Shown here piece by piece: positions 15,771-22,608 of a DNA stretch of 22,608 bases. How positions within the stretch are numbered: the stretch's first letter is position 1; each line of letters begins with the position of its first letter. Below the pieces are notes generated by a model that worked only from the letters and a program-made list of their open reading frames with translations, made no database searches and was not told the origin of the DNA. Location of the stretch: the NCBI GenBank assembly GCA_900542835.1, contig UQPB01000048.1:1-22608 (forward strand), read 5' to 3'. The position numbers and the translations under genes were made by a program. This DNA comes from an uncultured Pelosinus sp. (GTDB lineage Bacteria; Bacillota; Negativicutes; Sporomusales; Acetonemataceae).

Positions 15771-16807
15771 GACAGTCCTCCCTTCTGCTGCACCCGCCGC
15801 AGCAGATACAAAAAGTAGGGCGCGCCCAATAGCGCCGTCATGATACCGACTCTGATCTCAGCCGGCGGAATCAGGAGCCGCCCCGCCACATCGCAGGCGA
15901 TCAGAAACGCCGCCCCGGCCAGGGCGCACGCCGGCAGCAGCCGCCGGTGCTCCGGGCCAAGCAGCAGCCGCATGACATGCGGCACCACCAGACCGACAAA
16001 GCCGATTGAACCACTGACACATACGGCCGCCGCCGTCGTTGCCGCGGCGATAAACAGCAGCAGCAGCCGCAGCGCAAATACCGGCATGCCGACTGCGCGC
16101 GCCTCCTGTTCGCCCAGCGCCAGGATATTCAACTGCCTTGCCAGCAGGCAGAGAATTACAGTTCCCGTCAATACCGGCGCCGCGGCCATGCCGACATGCT
16201 CCCAACGCCGGTAATCCAAACCGCCGACCATCCAGAACAAAAATTCCCGTACCCGGTTTTCATTCATAAAGGTCAGGATGCCCGAGGTCAGCGCTCCCAG
16301 CAGCATGCTGACCGCGACTCCCGCCAGCAGCAGCGTCATCACCGGTATCTTGCCGTGGCGCAGGGAGAGCGACACGGTCAGCAGCATTGCCAGCAGCGCG
16401 CCGGTCAGCGCGAACAGCGGCATATAATACAGCCCGTTCGCGGTCACTCCCAGCAGGACTGCGATGACCGCCCCCAGCGAGGCGCCGGCCGATACGCCGA
16501 TCATGCCGGGATCAGCCAGCGGATTGCCGAATACGCCTTGCATCACCGCCCCCGAAACGCCCAGAGCTGCGCCAACCAGCAGTCCCACCAGCAGCCGTGG
16601 CAGGCGGATATGCCACACCACCGCCGTCTGCTCTGGCGTCAGCGGCGCGCCGGCTAAGCCTGGCAGACCGAGGCCGTTGCCCAGAATTGAGACAAGCGCC
16701 GGAGCCGGCACATGAATCTGGCCTGATGCCAGTGAAAGCAGCGTTACCGCCGCCAGCAGCACAGCCAATAAACTAAAAACCAGTCCGTTGCGTTTACCAG
16801 TCCCCAT
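15767..16807 (-). CDS. btuC: BtuC/FecCD-type ABC permease
   Basis: This 346-residue, very hydrophobic permease belongs to the FecCD/BtuC family and would have about nine or ten membrane helices. Family landmarks are the RLPRLLVGLLVGAALGVSGA and MQGVFGNPLADPGMIGVSAG segments early on, and near the end GSIGFVGLVVPHVMRLLLGP followed by PAEIRVGIMTALLGAPYFLYLL. It would dimerise with BtuD to import a corrinoid or an iron or metal chelate across the inner membrane. The ATG at 16807 has only a moderate ribosome site. It lies 31 bases after btuF, the largest gap in the operon. Substrate assignment rests on riboswitch and cbiZ context. Confidence 0.92.
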   Translation of the reverse strand: MGTGKRNGLVFSLLAVLLAAVTLLSLASGQIHVPAPALVSILGNGLGLPGLAGAPLTPEQTAVVWHIRLPRLLVGLLVGAALGVSGAVMQGVFGNPLADPGMIGVSAGASLGAVIAVLLGVTANGLYYMPLFALTGALLAMLLTVSLSLRHGKIPVMTLLLAGVAVSMLLGALTSGILTFMNENRVREFLFWMVGGLDYRRWEHVGMAAAPVLTGTVILCLLARQLNILALGEQEARAVGMPVFALRLLLLFIAAATTAAAVCVSGSIGFVGLVVPHVMRLLLGPEHRRLLPACALAGAAFLIACDVAGRLLIPPAEIRVGIMTALLGAPYFLYLLRRVQQKGGLS

Positions 16808-16838
16808 CGTCCGCCAGCCTTTCGTGTTTTATTCATGC

Positions 16839-17786
16839 TTATCGAAATAATTCCGGATACGCGGCCTCGGCTACCGCTTTCACGCCTTGGACAATATACT
16901 GCGAGCTGGCGGAGAGATAGCGGTCAGGCACCTGGATAAGCTGCCGTGTTCGCACCGCCTTCACCGACTGCAGCGCCGGATCGTTCTGAATCTGGCTGCG
17001 GTATTGCTCCAAATCGCTTGCCCCGGCATAGTCCCAGGCCGGCATCAACAGAATATCCGGATTGACTGCAAGCAGCGCTTCCTTTGATACAACCTGGCTT
17101 TGATCAAAGCCGGCCAGAGCGGCGGCATTTTTCACCCCGGCATAACGGCAAAGGTCATCAAAGCTGCTGCCGCGGCCGCCGATGCCGCCCAGCAGGGAAA
17201 ACTGCAGCACCACTTTTTGCTGCTCCGCCGGCACGGCCGTTACCCTGTCCGTCACTGACGCCAGGACGGCATCCATTTGCGCGACGACAGCGTCTCCCTT
17301 AGCCGGTTCGCCGGTGACTGCCGCCAGTTCACGGATATTATCCTTGATGCTGTCAATAGTGCGGCCGCTTTGGAACACATAAACCGCCAGCCCCGCGTCC
17401 CGCAGGGTCTGCGCCAGCTCCGGCGGCTGCCAGTCCGGAATCAGCACCAGATCGGGGCTGAGCGCGATGATGCTCTCGGCATTGGCGCGGCTGCGCGCTT
17501 TTACCGCCTTGGCGGCGTCGGCGATATTGGAAATGCCGCGGTCATCAGCCAGATAGGTCAGAGCGGCAATTCGCTCCGGCGGCACCAGCGCGGCCAGGAT
17601 TTCATCAGTGGCAATGCTGAGAGACACGATCCGCTGCGGCACTTGCGGCAGTCTGACCACAATCCCGCCGCTGTCGGTGACTTCCCGCGTGACAGCCGGC
17701 GGCGCGGCCGGCCGCAGCAACCCGCAGCCGGCCACCAGCAGCGCCAGCAGCGCAGTCAATAACCACGTTCGTTGCATTCGCTGCAT
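16839..17786 (-). CDS. btuF: BtuF-like substrate-binding lipoprotein
   Basis: This 315-residue periplasmic binding protein belongs to the BtuF/FhuD fold. It has a lipoprotein signal with lipobox LVAGC, lipidated at Cys21. The mature part starts with a hinge-type VPQRIVSLSIATDEILAAL segment, then IIALSPDLVLIPDWQPPE, GIGGRGSSFDDLCRYAGVKN and NPDILLMPAWD, the usual landmarks of class III binding proteins. It delivers the ligand to BtuCD. ATG 17786 is preferred over the in-frame ATG 17777 because AAGGAGG lies seven bases upstream. That AGGAGG also encodes the last two Arg codons of the preceding gene. Ligand class (cobalamin, cobinamide, heme-like or siderophore) cannot be read from the residues alone. 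Confidence 0.9.
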   Translation of the reverse strand: MQRMQRTWLLTALLALLVAGCGLLRPAAPPAVTREVTDSGGIVVRLPQVPQRIVSLSIATDEILAALVPPERIAALTYLADDRGISNIADAAKAVKARSRANAESIIALSPDLVLIPDWQPPELAQTLRDAGLAVYVFQSGRTIDSIKDNIRELAAVTGEPAKGDAVVAQMDAVLASVTDRVTAVPAEQQKVVLQFSLLGGIGGRGSSFDDLCRYAGVKNAAALAGFDQSQVVSKEALLAVNPDILLMPAWDYAGASDLEQYRSQIQNDPALQSVKAVRTRQLIQVPDRYLSASSQYIVQGVKAVAEAAYPELFR

Positions 17787-17790
17787 TCGC

Positions 17791-18753
17791 CTACCTCCTT
17801 AATCCCGCCGCCCGCTGCTGGCAGCTCAGCTTTTCCTGCCAATCCGACGCCGACGCCGGCACGAATTCATGCACCAGCCAGTCTGGCTGTACCCGGTCAA
17901 TGATTTGCCGCACCCGGCTGCTATGAAACGGCTGATGCCGGTCAATCGACAATACATGCTCGACCGCTTCCTGATAACTGAACGACTGCTGCCGCGGCCT
18001 AGTCAGCATTTGCCGGACATACTCGCCGGACAGCGAGCAGTTAAGATGGATGCCGCGGATATAACGACAGCAGTCACCCAGGCTGTCCAGCGTCGCCAGG
18101 ATATAATCGACAGCGTCGTCCTCCGTCTGCAGGTCCTGATTGGTGTTCATTAAATGAGCGGTGTCAAGCATGATACCGCAATTAGGGTGCTTGACAGCGG
18201 CGAACAACCGCTCTGTCAAATCCCGGTCCAGCAGCCGCAGCCCCGGCCACCAGAGATTTTCAAACAACAGCGTCACATCGGCGGGAATATCGGCAGCCAG
18301 CGCGTTGACAACCTCGGCGACCGCCTCAACAACCGCCGCATCGGAGGCGGCAAAGCGCCAGTCGAAGATTTCCTCCAGGCGGGTATGACCGGCATGAAAA
18401 ACCAAATAGGAGGCCTCAGCCTGACAGGCGAGACGGAGATTCTCCCGGTAGCGGTTGAGCCAGTCTTGACGCTGCAAGCCGCCATAACAGCCGATAATCT
18501 GTTCGTCACCGCCGAACTGCCGCTGCAATTCGGCGCGGTCGCCACGCCAAAAATCCAGCCAGCTCGGCCAGAACTGCAAATGCACTCCCTGAATCCAATC
18601 CGGTGCATGCACCGCGGCATCCCAGGGGGCGCAAAACATCATTTCGATACCATCGAGGCCATTGCGATTGAGGAAATCAGTCAGACAAGCGGCACTGTTT
18701 TCAATCAAATCCAGGTCTGTCCGGAAATTAGATAAATTCACCAACTGCAGCAT
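17791..18753 (-). CDS. TIM-barrel protein, xylose isomerase/AP endonuclease 2-like
   Basis: This 320-residue protein has features of the sugar phosphate isomerase/epimerase superfamily: YLVFHAGH (117-123), LLFENLWWPG (162-171), GIMLDTAHLMN (193-203) and GIHLNCSLSGEY (234-245). The Glu165, Asp197, His200 and His236 set could bind a divalent metal as in the family. It acts in the cytoplasm, and no signal is seen. The family is broad (isomerases, epimerases, endonucleases IV, IolE-like dehydratases), so the reaction is open. Its place between a nitrogenase-like subunit and btuF is unusual for sugar metabolism and suggests a tailored role. ATG 18753 is chosen because AAGGGG lies eight bases upstream and it sits four bases after the preceding stop. 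A longer upstream frame reads through the nitrogenase-like gene. Confidence 0.78.
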   Translation of the reverse strand: MLQLVNLSNFRTDLDLIENSAACLTDFLNRNGLDGIEMMFCAPWDAAVHAPDWIQGVHLQFWPSWLDFWRGDRAELQRQFGGDEQIIGCYGGLQRQDWLNRYRENLRLACQAEASYLVFHAGHTRLEEIFDWRFAASDAAVVEAVAEVVNALAADIPADVTLLFENLWWPGLRLLDRDLTERLFAAVKHPNCGIMLDTAHLMNTNQDLQTEDDAVDYILATLDSLGDCCRYIRGIHLNCSLSGEYVRQMLTRPRQQSFSYQEAVEHVLSIDRHQPFHSSRVRQIIDRVQPDWLVHEFVPASASDWQEKLSCQQRAAGLRR

Positions 18754-18757
18754 ACGT

Positions 18758-20068
18758 TCAACCCCTTTCCAACGCATGGCCGCGCGGTGCGCGCCGGCGT
18801 AAACCAATATAGTGATTCCACAAGCGTTCCAGCAAGTAGGAAGAACCACGCAAGCCCATAAACGGCTGGCCCGACAGCAGCACTTCGTCATATACCGGCA
18901 TGGCAATATTTTGGTACAATAGGCCGGCAACCTGCCGCGTCAGGTTCTGCTCGCTGCCGCTGCCCAGCAGCAGTCCGCCGCTAAGCGCCGCCAATTTGAC
19001 CGCCGCCTCCCCGCTGGCGGCAATGCCATCCAGATACACATCCACCGCCGCCGGGATATCATAGCCGGCCGGACCATTATGGCCCATTACCGTCATGAAA
19101 CCAGTGTCAAGCCACTCGAGCCGGGCCGCCTGCGCCAGTCCCAGCGCCGCCGAAGCCGGCCCCGCCACAACAGTGGTTTCAAACCATAGATCGCCCCAGA
19201 TCCGCTGTGCCTCCAACAGGGCAGCCCGCGCCGTCTGTTCACGCCGGCAGCCTTCTGCTCTGGCCGGCGTCAGATCAGTCTCTTTTAGCCACAAGGCCTC
19301 ACCGACTGCCTGCAGCCAGGTCAGCGTGCCCTTAACGCCATATGGCGGCAGCAGCGATAGGTACGGCATGCCATATTCCTGCCGCAGCCAGCGGGCAATG
19401 CCGCCGGCCAGTTCCTCATGGACAACAATATTCATTTCCGCTTTGGTCATAGCGGCGATTTCAGCCGGACTGCTGCCGGCGCCGGGACAGGCTAGCACCT
19501 GACAGCCGGCAAGCGCCAGCAGCCGTTTCAACTCCCGCAGGTCGCCGGCTGCGTTATAATAGCAGCCACAGCCCAAAAGGTTGACGCTGCGGGGGACCGT
19601 TTCCTCCCGTCGCGCCGGCGGCAGCGCCTCAAAGCAGGCTTTTGCCGCCCGGCGGTAGCCTTCCCAGTAACCGCCCTGCAATCCGCCGCTATCGAGTGTG
19701 ACGACCGGGCAGGATAGCCCGGCCTGTCCGGCGATGCCGGCAATATCGTCGCCGATCAGGCCGATGGAACAGCTGTTTTCTATAAACAGGACAGTCGGCT
19801 GCAAATTGTCCCTAATAAACGCCAGCGTTTCCGTCAGACAGTCTTCGGTACCGTAGACAACCGCGTCACTGCCGGCCTGCGAGCAGAAAAAACGTTTGCC
19901 GATTGCCGCATCCTGCTTCTCCAGGTAGCGCAGTGCATAGTAATAACACCATAATTGGCCATTAACGACGATAACCGCCCCGGGAATACCGGCGAAAAAA
20001 GCGGCGGCACCAGTCAAGGCACAGGCGTTGACCTGATGGCAAACCGTATCCCAGACCTCACCAGCCAT
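18758..20068 (-). CDS. Nitrogenase-like component 1 subunit (NifK/BchB-position)
   Basis: This 436-residue member of the nitrogenase component 1 / oxidoreductase family keeps three Cys at positions matching those of its partner: C16 (ACALTG), C41 (GQLWCYYY) and C100 in ENSCSIGLIGDD. The last is the conserved block that holds a P-cluster ligand in NifD/K. An extra Cys10 and Cys62 also occur. It lacks the long insertions of true NifK, and no NifB, NifE or NifN gene is present, so dinitrogen fixation is unlikely. Together with the NifD-like protein it would form a heterodimer or heterotetramer holding an iron-sulfur cluster, reduced by the NifH-like protein. The start at 20068 has GGAGG eight bases upstream and overlaps the NifD-like gene by 11 bases. 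The substrate is unknown. Confidence 0.85.
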   Translation of the reverse strand: MAGEVWDTVCHQVNACALTGAAAFFAGIPGAVIVVNGQLWCYYYALRYLEKQDAAIGKRFFCSQAGSDAVVYGTEDCLTETLAFIRDNLQPTVLFIENSCSIGLIGDDIAGIAGQAGLSCPVVTLDSGGLQGGYWEGYRRAAKACFEALPPARREETVPRSVNLLGCGCYYNAAGDLRELKRLLALAGCQVLACPGAGSSPAEIAAMTKAEMNIVVHEELAGGIARWLRQEYGMPYLSLLPPYGVKGTLTWLQAVGEALWLKETDLTPARAEGCRREQTARAALLEAQRIWGDLWFETTVVAGPASAALGLAQAARLEWLDTGFMTVMGHNGPAGYDIPAAVDVYLDGIAASGEAAVKLAALSGGLLLGSGSEQNLTRQVAGLLYQNIAMPVYDEVLLSGQPFMGLRGSSYLLERLWNHYIGLRRRAPRGHALERG

Positions 20069-21350
20069 AGACAATTCCTCCCCGGCTGCCCTGACGCATA
20101 GCCAGCCGCGCCATCTTTTGCAAAAAAGCAACAATGCCGCCAACGCCTGCCGGCGGCAGCAGCGGCAGGAACAACTGCCGCTTGCCGCCGTCGGCCAGCT
20201 CATGAGTGGTAATGACCAATTCGGCCGCCGCCAGCGCCGCCTCCCCGTCGGCCATCTCCAGAACCGGTGCGGCCGTATGTGTCTGCAGCTGCTGCCGCAT
20301 CGCCTGCTTCTCTGCGTCGGTCAGATCGTCAAGCAGCAGTACCGCCGCCGGCCTCACCCCGCCCAGCTCAAGAAATTCAAACACCCAGGCAGGATCAAAA
20401 TAAGCCAGTGGCCGACCGATGCAAAGCACTGCCGGCGTTTGCTGCAGCACCCGCCGGTAATCAGCGGTGTCGCGCGCGAGCCGTTCCGCCTGCCGGCCGA
20501 TCGCGATCGCGGCTTCGCAGCGGCGATTCAACTGGCCGCCAAGTTTATCAAGCCAGTCGCGGGTCGCCAGCCAGCCAACCGGATAGGGCTGATCAAAAAA
20601 ATCGATGCCAAAGTTTTGCCGCAGCTTTTCACCCAGCTTCTGCAGCCAGGGATAATTCATCCCCCTGCCGGCCAAAGGTACCGCCAATGCCGCCGCCGGC
20701 AGCTGGCGGATTGACGCCAGACTGGCATAAGAAGGGAAATGTCCCAGTACCGTTAATCCGAAATCGCGCAGCAGCCGCTCGATTTCTCTGACATCCTCGC
20801 TCTCCGGGCCGCCGCGGTCGCCCAGCAGCACTGCCGTATCGGCCAGCCGCGGCAGCGGCGCCATCAGACGCTCGACTAAAAGATTGGCCGTCTCGTAGAA
20901 GCCGCTGTAAAAATCACCATCGAGAAAACCGTGGCCGGGAACCGCCATAACCGGCACCGCCAGCTCCGCTGCCGCCTGCTTCACAATTGCCTCGGTATCA
21001 TCGCCGATAATGCCGGCGACGCAGGAATTGGTCACCAGAATATAGTGCGGACAAAAGCGCTCCTCCACATAACGGATACATTGCAGCAGTTGTTCGCCGC
21101 CGCCGAATATCGAATGCGCTTCCGTCAGGCCACTGGCAACCAGCGGTGCCTGATCAAAAATTTCCTGCTGTCCCCGCGCCAGCATCCGGTAAGAGGCAGA
21201 CAGCTCCATTTCCTTACCGATATGGGCACAAGCCCGCGGACTATGAAAAATAACCGCCGCACCTTCATTATGGGCGACTGCCTGCCACACGCCCGACATC
21301 ACGCAGCTATAGCCGTCCCGGCTCAGGTTAAGCCGTCTAATCTTCGCCAT
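20058..21350 (-). CDS. Nitrogenase-like component 1 subunit (NifD/BchN-position)
   Basis: This 430-residue subunit carries C16 (GYSCVMSG), C41 (HSPRACAHIG) and C110 in TNSCVAGIIGDD, the three-Cys pattern that ligates the iron-sulfur cluster in NifD, BchN and related proteins. It is shorter than NifD (about 480-490), and I see no cofactor-binding Cys/His context typical of FeMo-co enzymes. With the following gene it makes a two-subunit component 1, unlike CfbD, which is a single subunit. The ATG at 21350 lies inside the NifH-like 3' end (14-base overlap) without a strong ribosome site, suggesting coupling. An alternative TTG at 21380 would add ten residues but fits less well. The partner electron donor is the NifH-like protein just upstream. 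Its exact branch needs a tree. Confidence 0.86.
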   Translation of the reverse strand: MAKIRRLNLSRDGYSCVMSGVWQAVAHNEGAAVIFHSPRACAHIGKEMELSASYRMLARGQQEIFDQAPLVASGLTEAHSIFGGGEQLLQCIRYVEERFCPHYILVTNSCVAGIIGDDTEAIVKQAAAELAVPVMAVPGHGFLDGDFYSGFYETANLLVERLMAPLPRLADTAVLLGDRGGPESEDVREIERLLRDFGLTVLGHFPSYASLASIRQLPAAALAVPLAGRGMNYPWLQKLGEKLRQNFGIDFFDQPYPVGWLATRDWLDKLGGQLNRRCEAAIAIGRQAERLARDTADYRRVLQQTPAVLCIGRPLAYFDPAWVFEFLELGGVRPAAVLLLDDLTDAEKQAMRQQLQTHTAAPVLEMADGEAALAAAELVITTHELADGGKRQLFLPLLPPAGVGGIVAFLQKMARLAMRQGSRGGIVYGW

Positions 21351-22149
21351 AGCGCAGCACCAGTTCTTCCAATGCCGCAAACGACAGCGGCGTCGGCTTG
21401 GTCAAGGCGGTATTGTTGAGAAGCAATCCGGCCAATTGCCGGTAGACCTCTGCCTGGGGCGAGGCGGGCGCCCACTCGATCACCGTTTTCTTGCGGATTT
21501 CGGCCTGATTAACCGTTTTATCACGGGGAATATAGGCCACCAGCCTGGTATTCAACAGCGTGGCAAACTCCTCCAGCAATTCCTTTTCCCGGTCAATATT
21601 GCGGCTGTTGCCGATGATGCCGCCCAGCCTCACCGGGCCACGGCCAGCATAGCGGGCAATCCCCTTGGCGATATTATTGGCCGCGTATAACGACATTAAT
21701 TCACCGGAAGAAACAATATAAATATCGCTGGCATAGCCCTCGCGGATCGGCACGGCGAAACCGCCGCAGACCACGTCGCCCAGCACATCATAAAGCACCA
21801 CCTCGTCGCCGGCATTGGCGTCAAGCTGCCGCAGCTTCTCCAGCGCGACAATAATCCCCCTGCCGGCACAGCCGACGCCCGGCTCCGGGCCGCCGGCCTC
21901 CACACATTTTATCCCTTTGAACCCGCGATGCACCACCTCGGCCAGCGTCAGGTTTTCGCCGCGCTGTCTGACAACGTCGAGCACCGTCTCGCTGCAGATA
22001 CGACCTAACAGCAGGCGAGTCGAATCATTCTTCGGATCACAGCCGATCTGACATACCTGGCGGCCGCTTTCCGCCAGCGCCGCCGACACGTTGGCAGCGG
22101 TTGTCGATTTGCCAATGCCGCCCTTGCCGTAAAAAGCAATTTTTTTCAT
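21337..22149 (-). CDS. NifH/BchL-like ATP-dependent reductase (nitrogenase-like component 2)
   Basis: This 270-residue NifH-superfamily iron protein has P-loop GKGGIGKST (8-16), the IGCDPKNDST switch-type block (35-44), Cys94 in GVGCAGRG and Cys128 in DVVCGGFAVPIREGYA. The two Cys are the ligands that hold one [4Fe-4S] cluster between two monomers. Arg97 in CAGRG is the residue targeted by ADP-ribosylation in true NifH. It would hydrolyse ATP and pass electrons to the D/K-like pair encoded next. It is the first gene after the riboswitch. TAGGAGG lies seven bases before the ATG at 22149. It belongs to the NifH/BchL/CfbC family. Which subfamily cannot be told from motifs alone. Confidence 0.92.
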   Translation of the reverse strand: MKKIAFYGKGGIGKSTTAANVSAALAESGRQVCQIGCDPKNDSTRLLLGRICSETVLDVVRQRGENLTLAEVVHRGFKGIKCVEAGGPEPGVGCAGRGIIVALEKLRQLDANAGDEVVLYDVLGDVVCGGFAVPIREGYASDIYIVSSGELMSLYAANNIAKGIARYAGRGPVRLGGIIGNSRNIDREKELLEEFATLLNTRLVAYIPRDKTVNQAEIRKKTVIEWAPASPQAEVYRQLAGLLLNNTALTKPTPLSFAALEELVLRYGED

Positions 22150-22221
22150 CCTGTTCCTCCTAAAAACCTCGCCGCTGCAAGCGCAAGGCCTGCCATGATT
22201 GCACGGAAACCGTCCGCTGCT

Positions 22222-22255
22222 AAAAAAACGATCTTCCGTCCATGACAGAAGATCG
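22222..22255 (-). terminator. Riboswitch expression-platform terminator
   Basis: On the minus strand CGATCTTCTGTC pairs with GACGGAAGATCG around a three-base ATG loop, a 12-base-pair stem (one G-U), followed by seven T. It lies between the B12 box and the NifH-like ribosome site, so ligand binding upstream can stop transcription before the operon. The T-run ends 73 bases before the ATG. Confidence 0.88.
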
Positions 22256-22392
22256 CTCGTTGCAGACCGGCCATAGAAAATCCCAGCGCCAATAACGCCG
22301 GGATGAAATAACGGTACGCCTGTCCGATAATCTCCTCCCCATCACTCGTGGGTTGCGCGCCGTTCGCCACGGCACTGGCGGTGATTGTCAAG

Positions 22393-22608
22393 CAGGCAGT
22401 TCTCCTGGCTCTGGCTCATTGTTTGTCTACACCTTCCCAAGACGCTGTCTCAGTGGCCGAATACAGTATCAATCCTAAAGCCTGTAGTGGATGCTGGCGA
22501 AATCGCCTCGCCAGCATCCTACAGTCTCCAGATCGACACCGTACTGTAGATTTACTCCCCATTACAGTGGCGGGACCGCGCCGGCATCGCACCGGTCTTC
22601 CCTATTAA
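22393..22608 (-). ncRNA. Cobalamin riboswitch aptamer (5' part lies beyond the window)
   Basis: Read on the minus strand, the window edge starts with TTAATAGGGAA, then GACCGGTGCGATGCCGG, GCGGTCCCGCCACTGTAA (GCCACTG at 22565-22571) and, after a variable arm, TTGGGAAGG. The B12-box-like AGCCAGGAGAACTGCCTG is at 22393-22410. These blocks, in this order, define the cobalamin class. The variable arm is a 12-base-pair perfect hairpin (22489-22500 with 22508-22519), extended by a further five base pairs. The first helices of the aptamer are missing from the window. It controls the NifH-like gene and presumably the rest of the 13-gene run. The B12 box differs slightly from the common AGTCAGGAGACCTGCC. 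Its ligand preference is not known. Confidence 0.93.

Noticed and set aside
18758..22149. True nitrogen-fixing nitrogenase
   Set aside because: Subunits are short, the cofactor-assembly genes nifB, nifE and nifN are absent, and the context is corrinoid and tetrapyrrole. Motifs support only the nitrogenase-like superfamily.
5018..22149. Bacteriochlorophyll or coenzyme F430 biosynthesis locus
   Set aside because: No bchM, bchE, bchJ or cfbB/cfbE-like genes are present, the chelatase large subunit is CobN-like, and component 1 has two distinct subunits unlike CfbD.
22146..22391. An 81-codon open frame ending TGA over the NifH-like ATG
   Set aside because: It starts at a TTG beside the B12 box, runs through the terminator stem and T-run, and has no ribosome site. 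It is best explained as open sequence across the expression platform.

Overview
The window looks like chromosomal DNA of a GC-rich diderm Firmicute. Negativicutes of the Sporomusa/Pelosinus kind is my best guess. The reasons are a TonB with a Gly/Ser linker, strong AGGAGG-type ribosome sites, a T-box-free cobalamin riboswitch with an intrinsic terminator, and oxygen-sensitive enzyme families (NifH-like, radical SAM). The assignment is by inference only.

Layout. (1) Positions 1-280 hold no gene. They carry a repeat, a minus-strand terminator hairpin and a set of small palindromes. (2) 281-1273 (-) encodes an AraC-family regulator whose promoter is covered by a good Fur-box match. (3) 1588-2118 (-) is a CobO/BtuR corrinoid adenosyltransferase, divergent from 2277-3974 (+), an SbmA/BacA/YddA-type ABC exporter-fold transporter. 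(4) 3945-4842 (-) is a TonB protein whose membrane anchor and C-terminal domain lie in different frames, differing by one base. It overlaps the ABC gene tail to tail by 30 bases. (5) 22149 down to 5018 (-) is one tightly packed 13-gene run of 17.1 kb: NifH-like, NifD-like, NifK-like, TIM-barrel isomerase-like, BtuF, BtuC, BtuD (with an extra C-terminal domain), CobN, radical SAM/SPASM, nitrilase-fold amidohydrolase, CbiZ, ChlI/BchI and ChlD/BchD. Most junctions overlap or lie within a few bases. The largest gap is 31 bases. (6) 22222-22608 (-) is the 3' part of a cobalamin riboswitch plus a textbook terminator, just upstream of the NifH-like gene.

How the parts fit. The riboswitch implies that the whole run is expressed when adenosylcobalamin or a related corrinoid is scarce. 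BtuFCD would import a corrinoid or metallo-tetrapyrrole, CbiZ would strip its nucleotide loop, and CobN-ChlI-ChlD is a complete ATP-dependent metal chelatase of the Mg/Co type. The NifH/D/K-like proteins form a complete two-component, nitrogenase-like reductase without any NifB/E/N cofactor genes. That architecture is used by protochlorophyllide and chlorophyllide reductases and, in simpler form, by CfbCD of coenzyme F430 synthesis. The most economical reading, which is inference, is an undescribed corrinoid-linked tetrapyrrole modification or metal-insertion pathway. In it a nitrogenase-like complex reduces a ring or side group, and the radical SAM protein, amidohydrolase and TIM-barrel protein do further tailoring. 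The AraC/Fur, TonB, CobO and SbmA-like genes next door suggest a wider island for iron- and corrinoid-linked transport.
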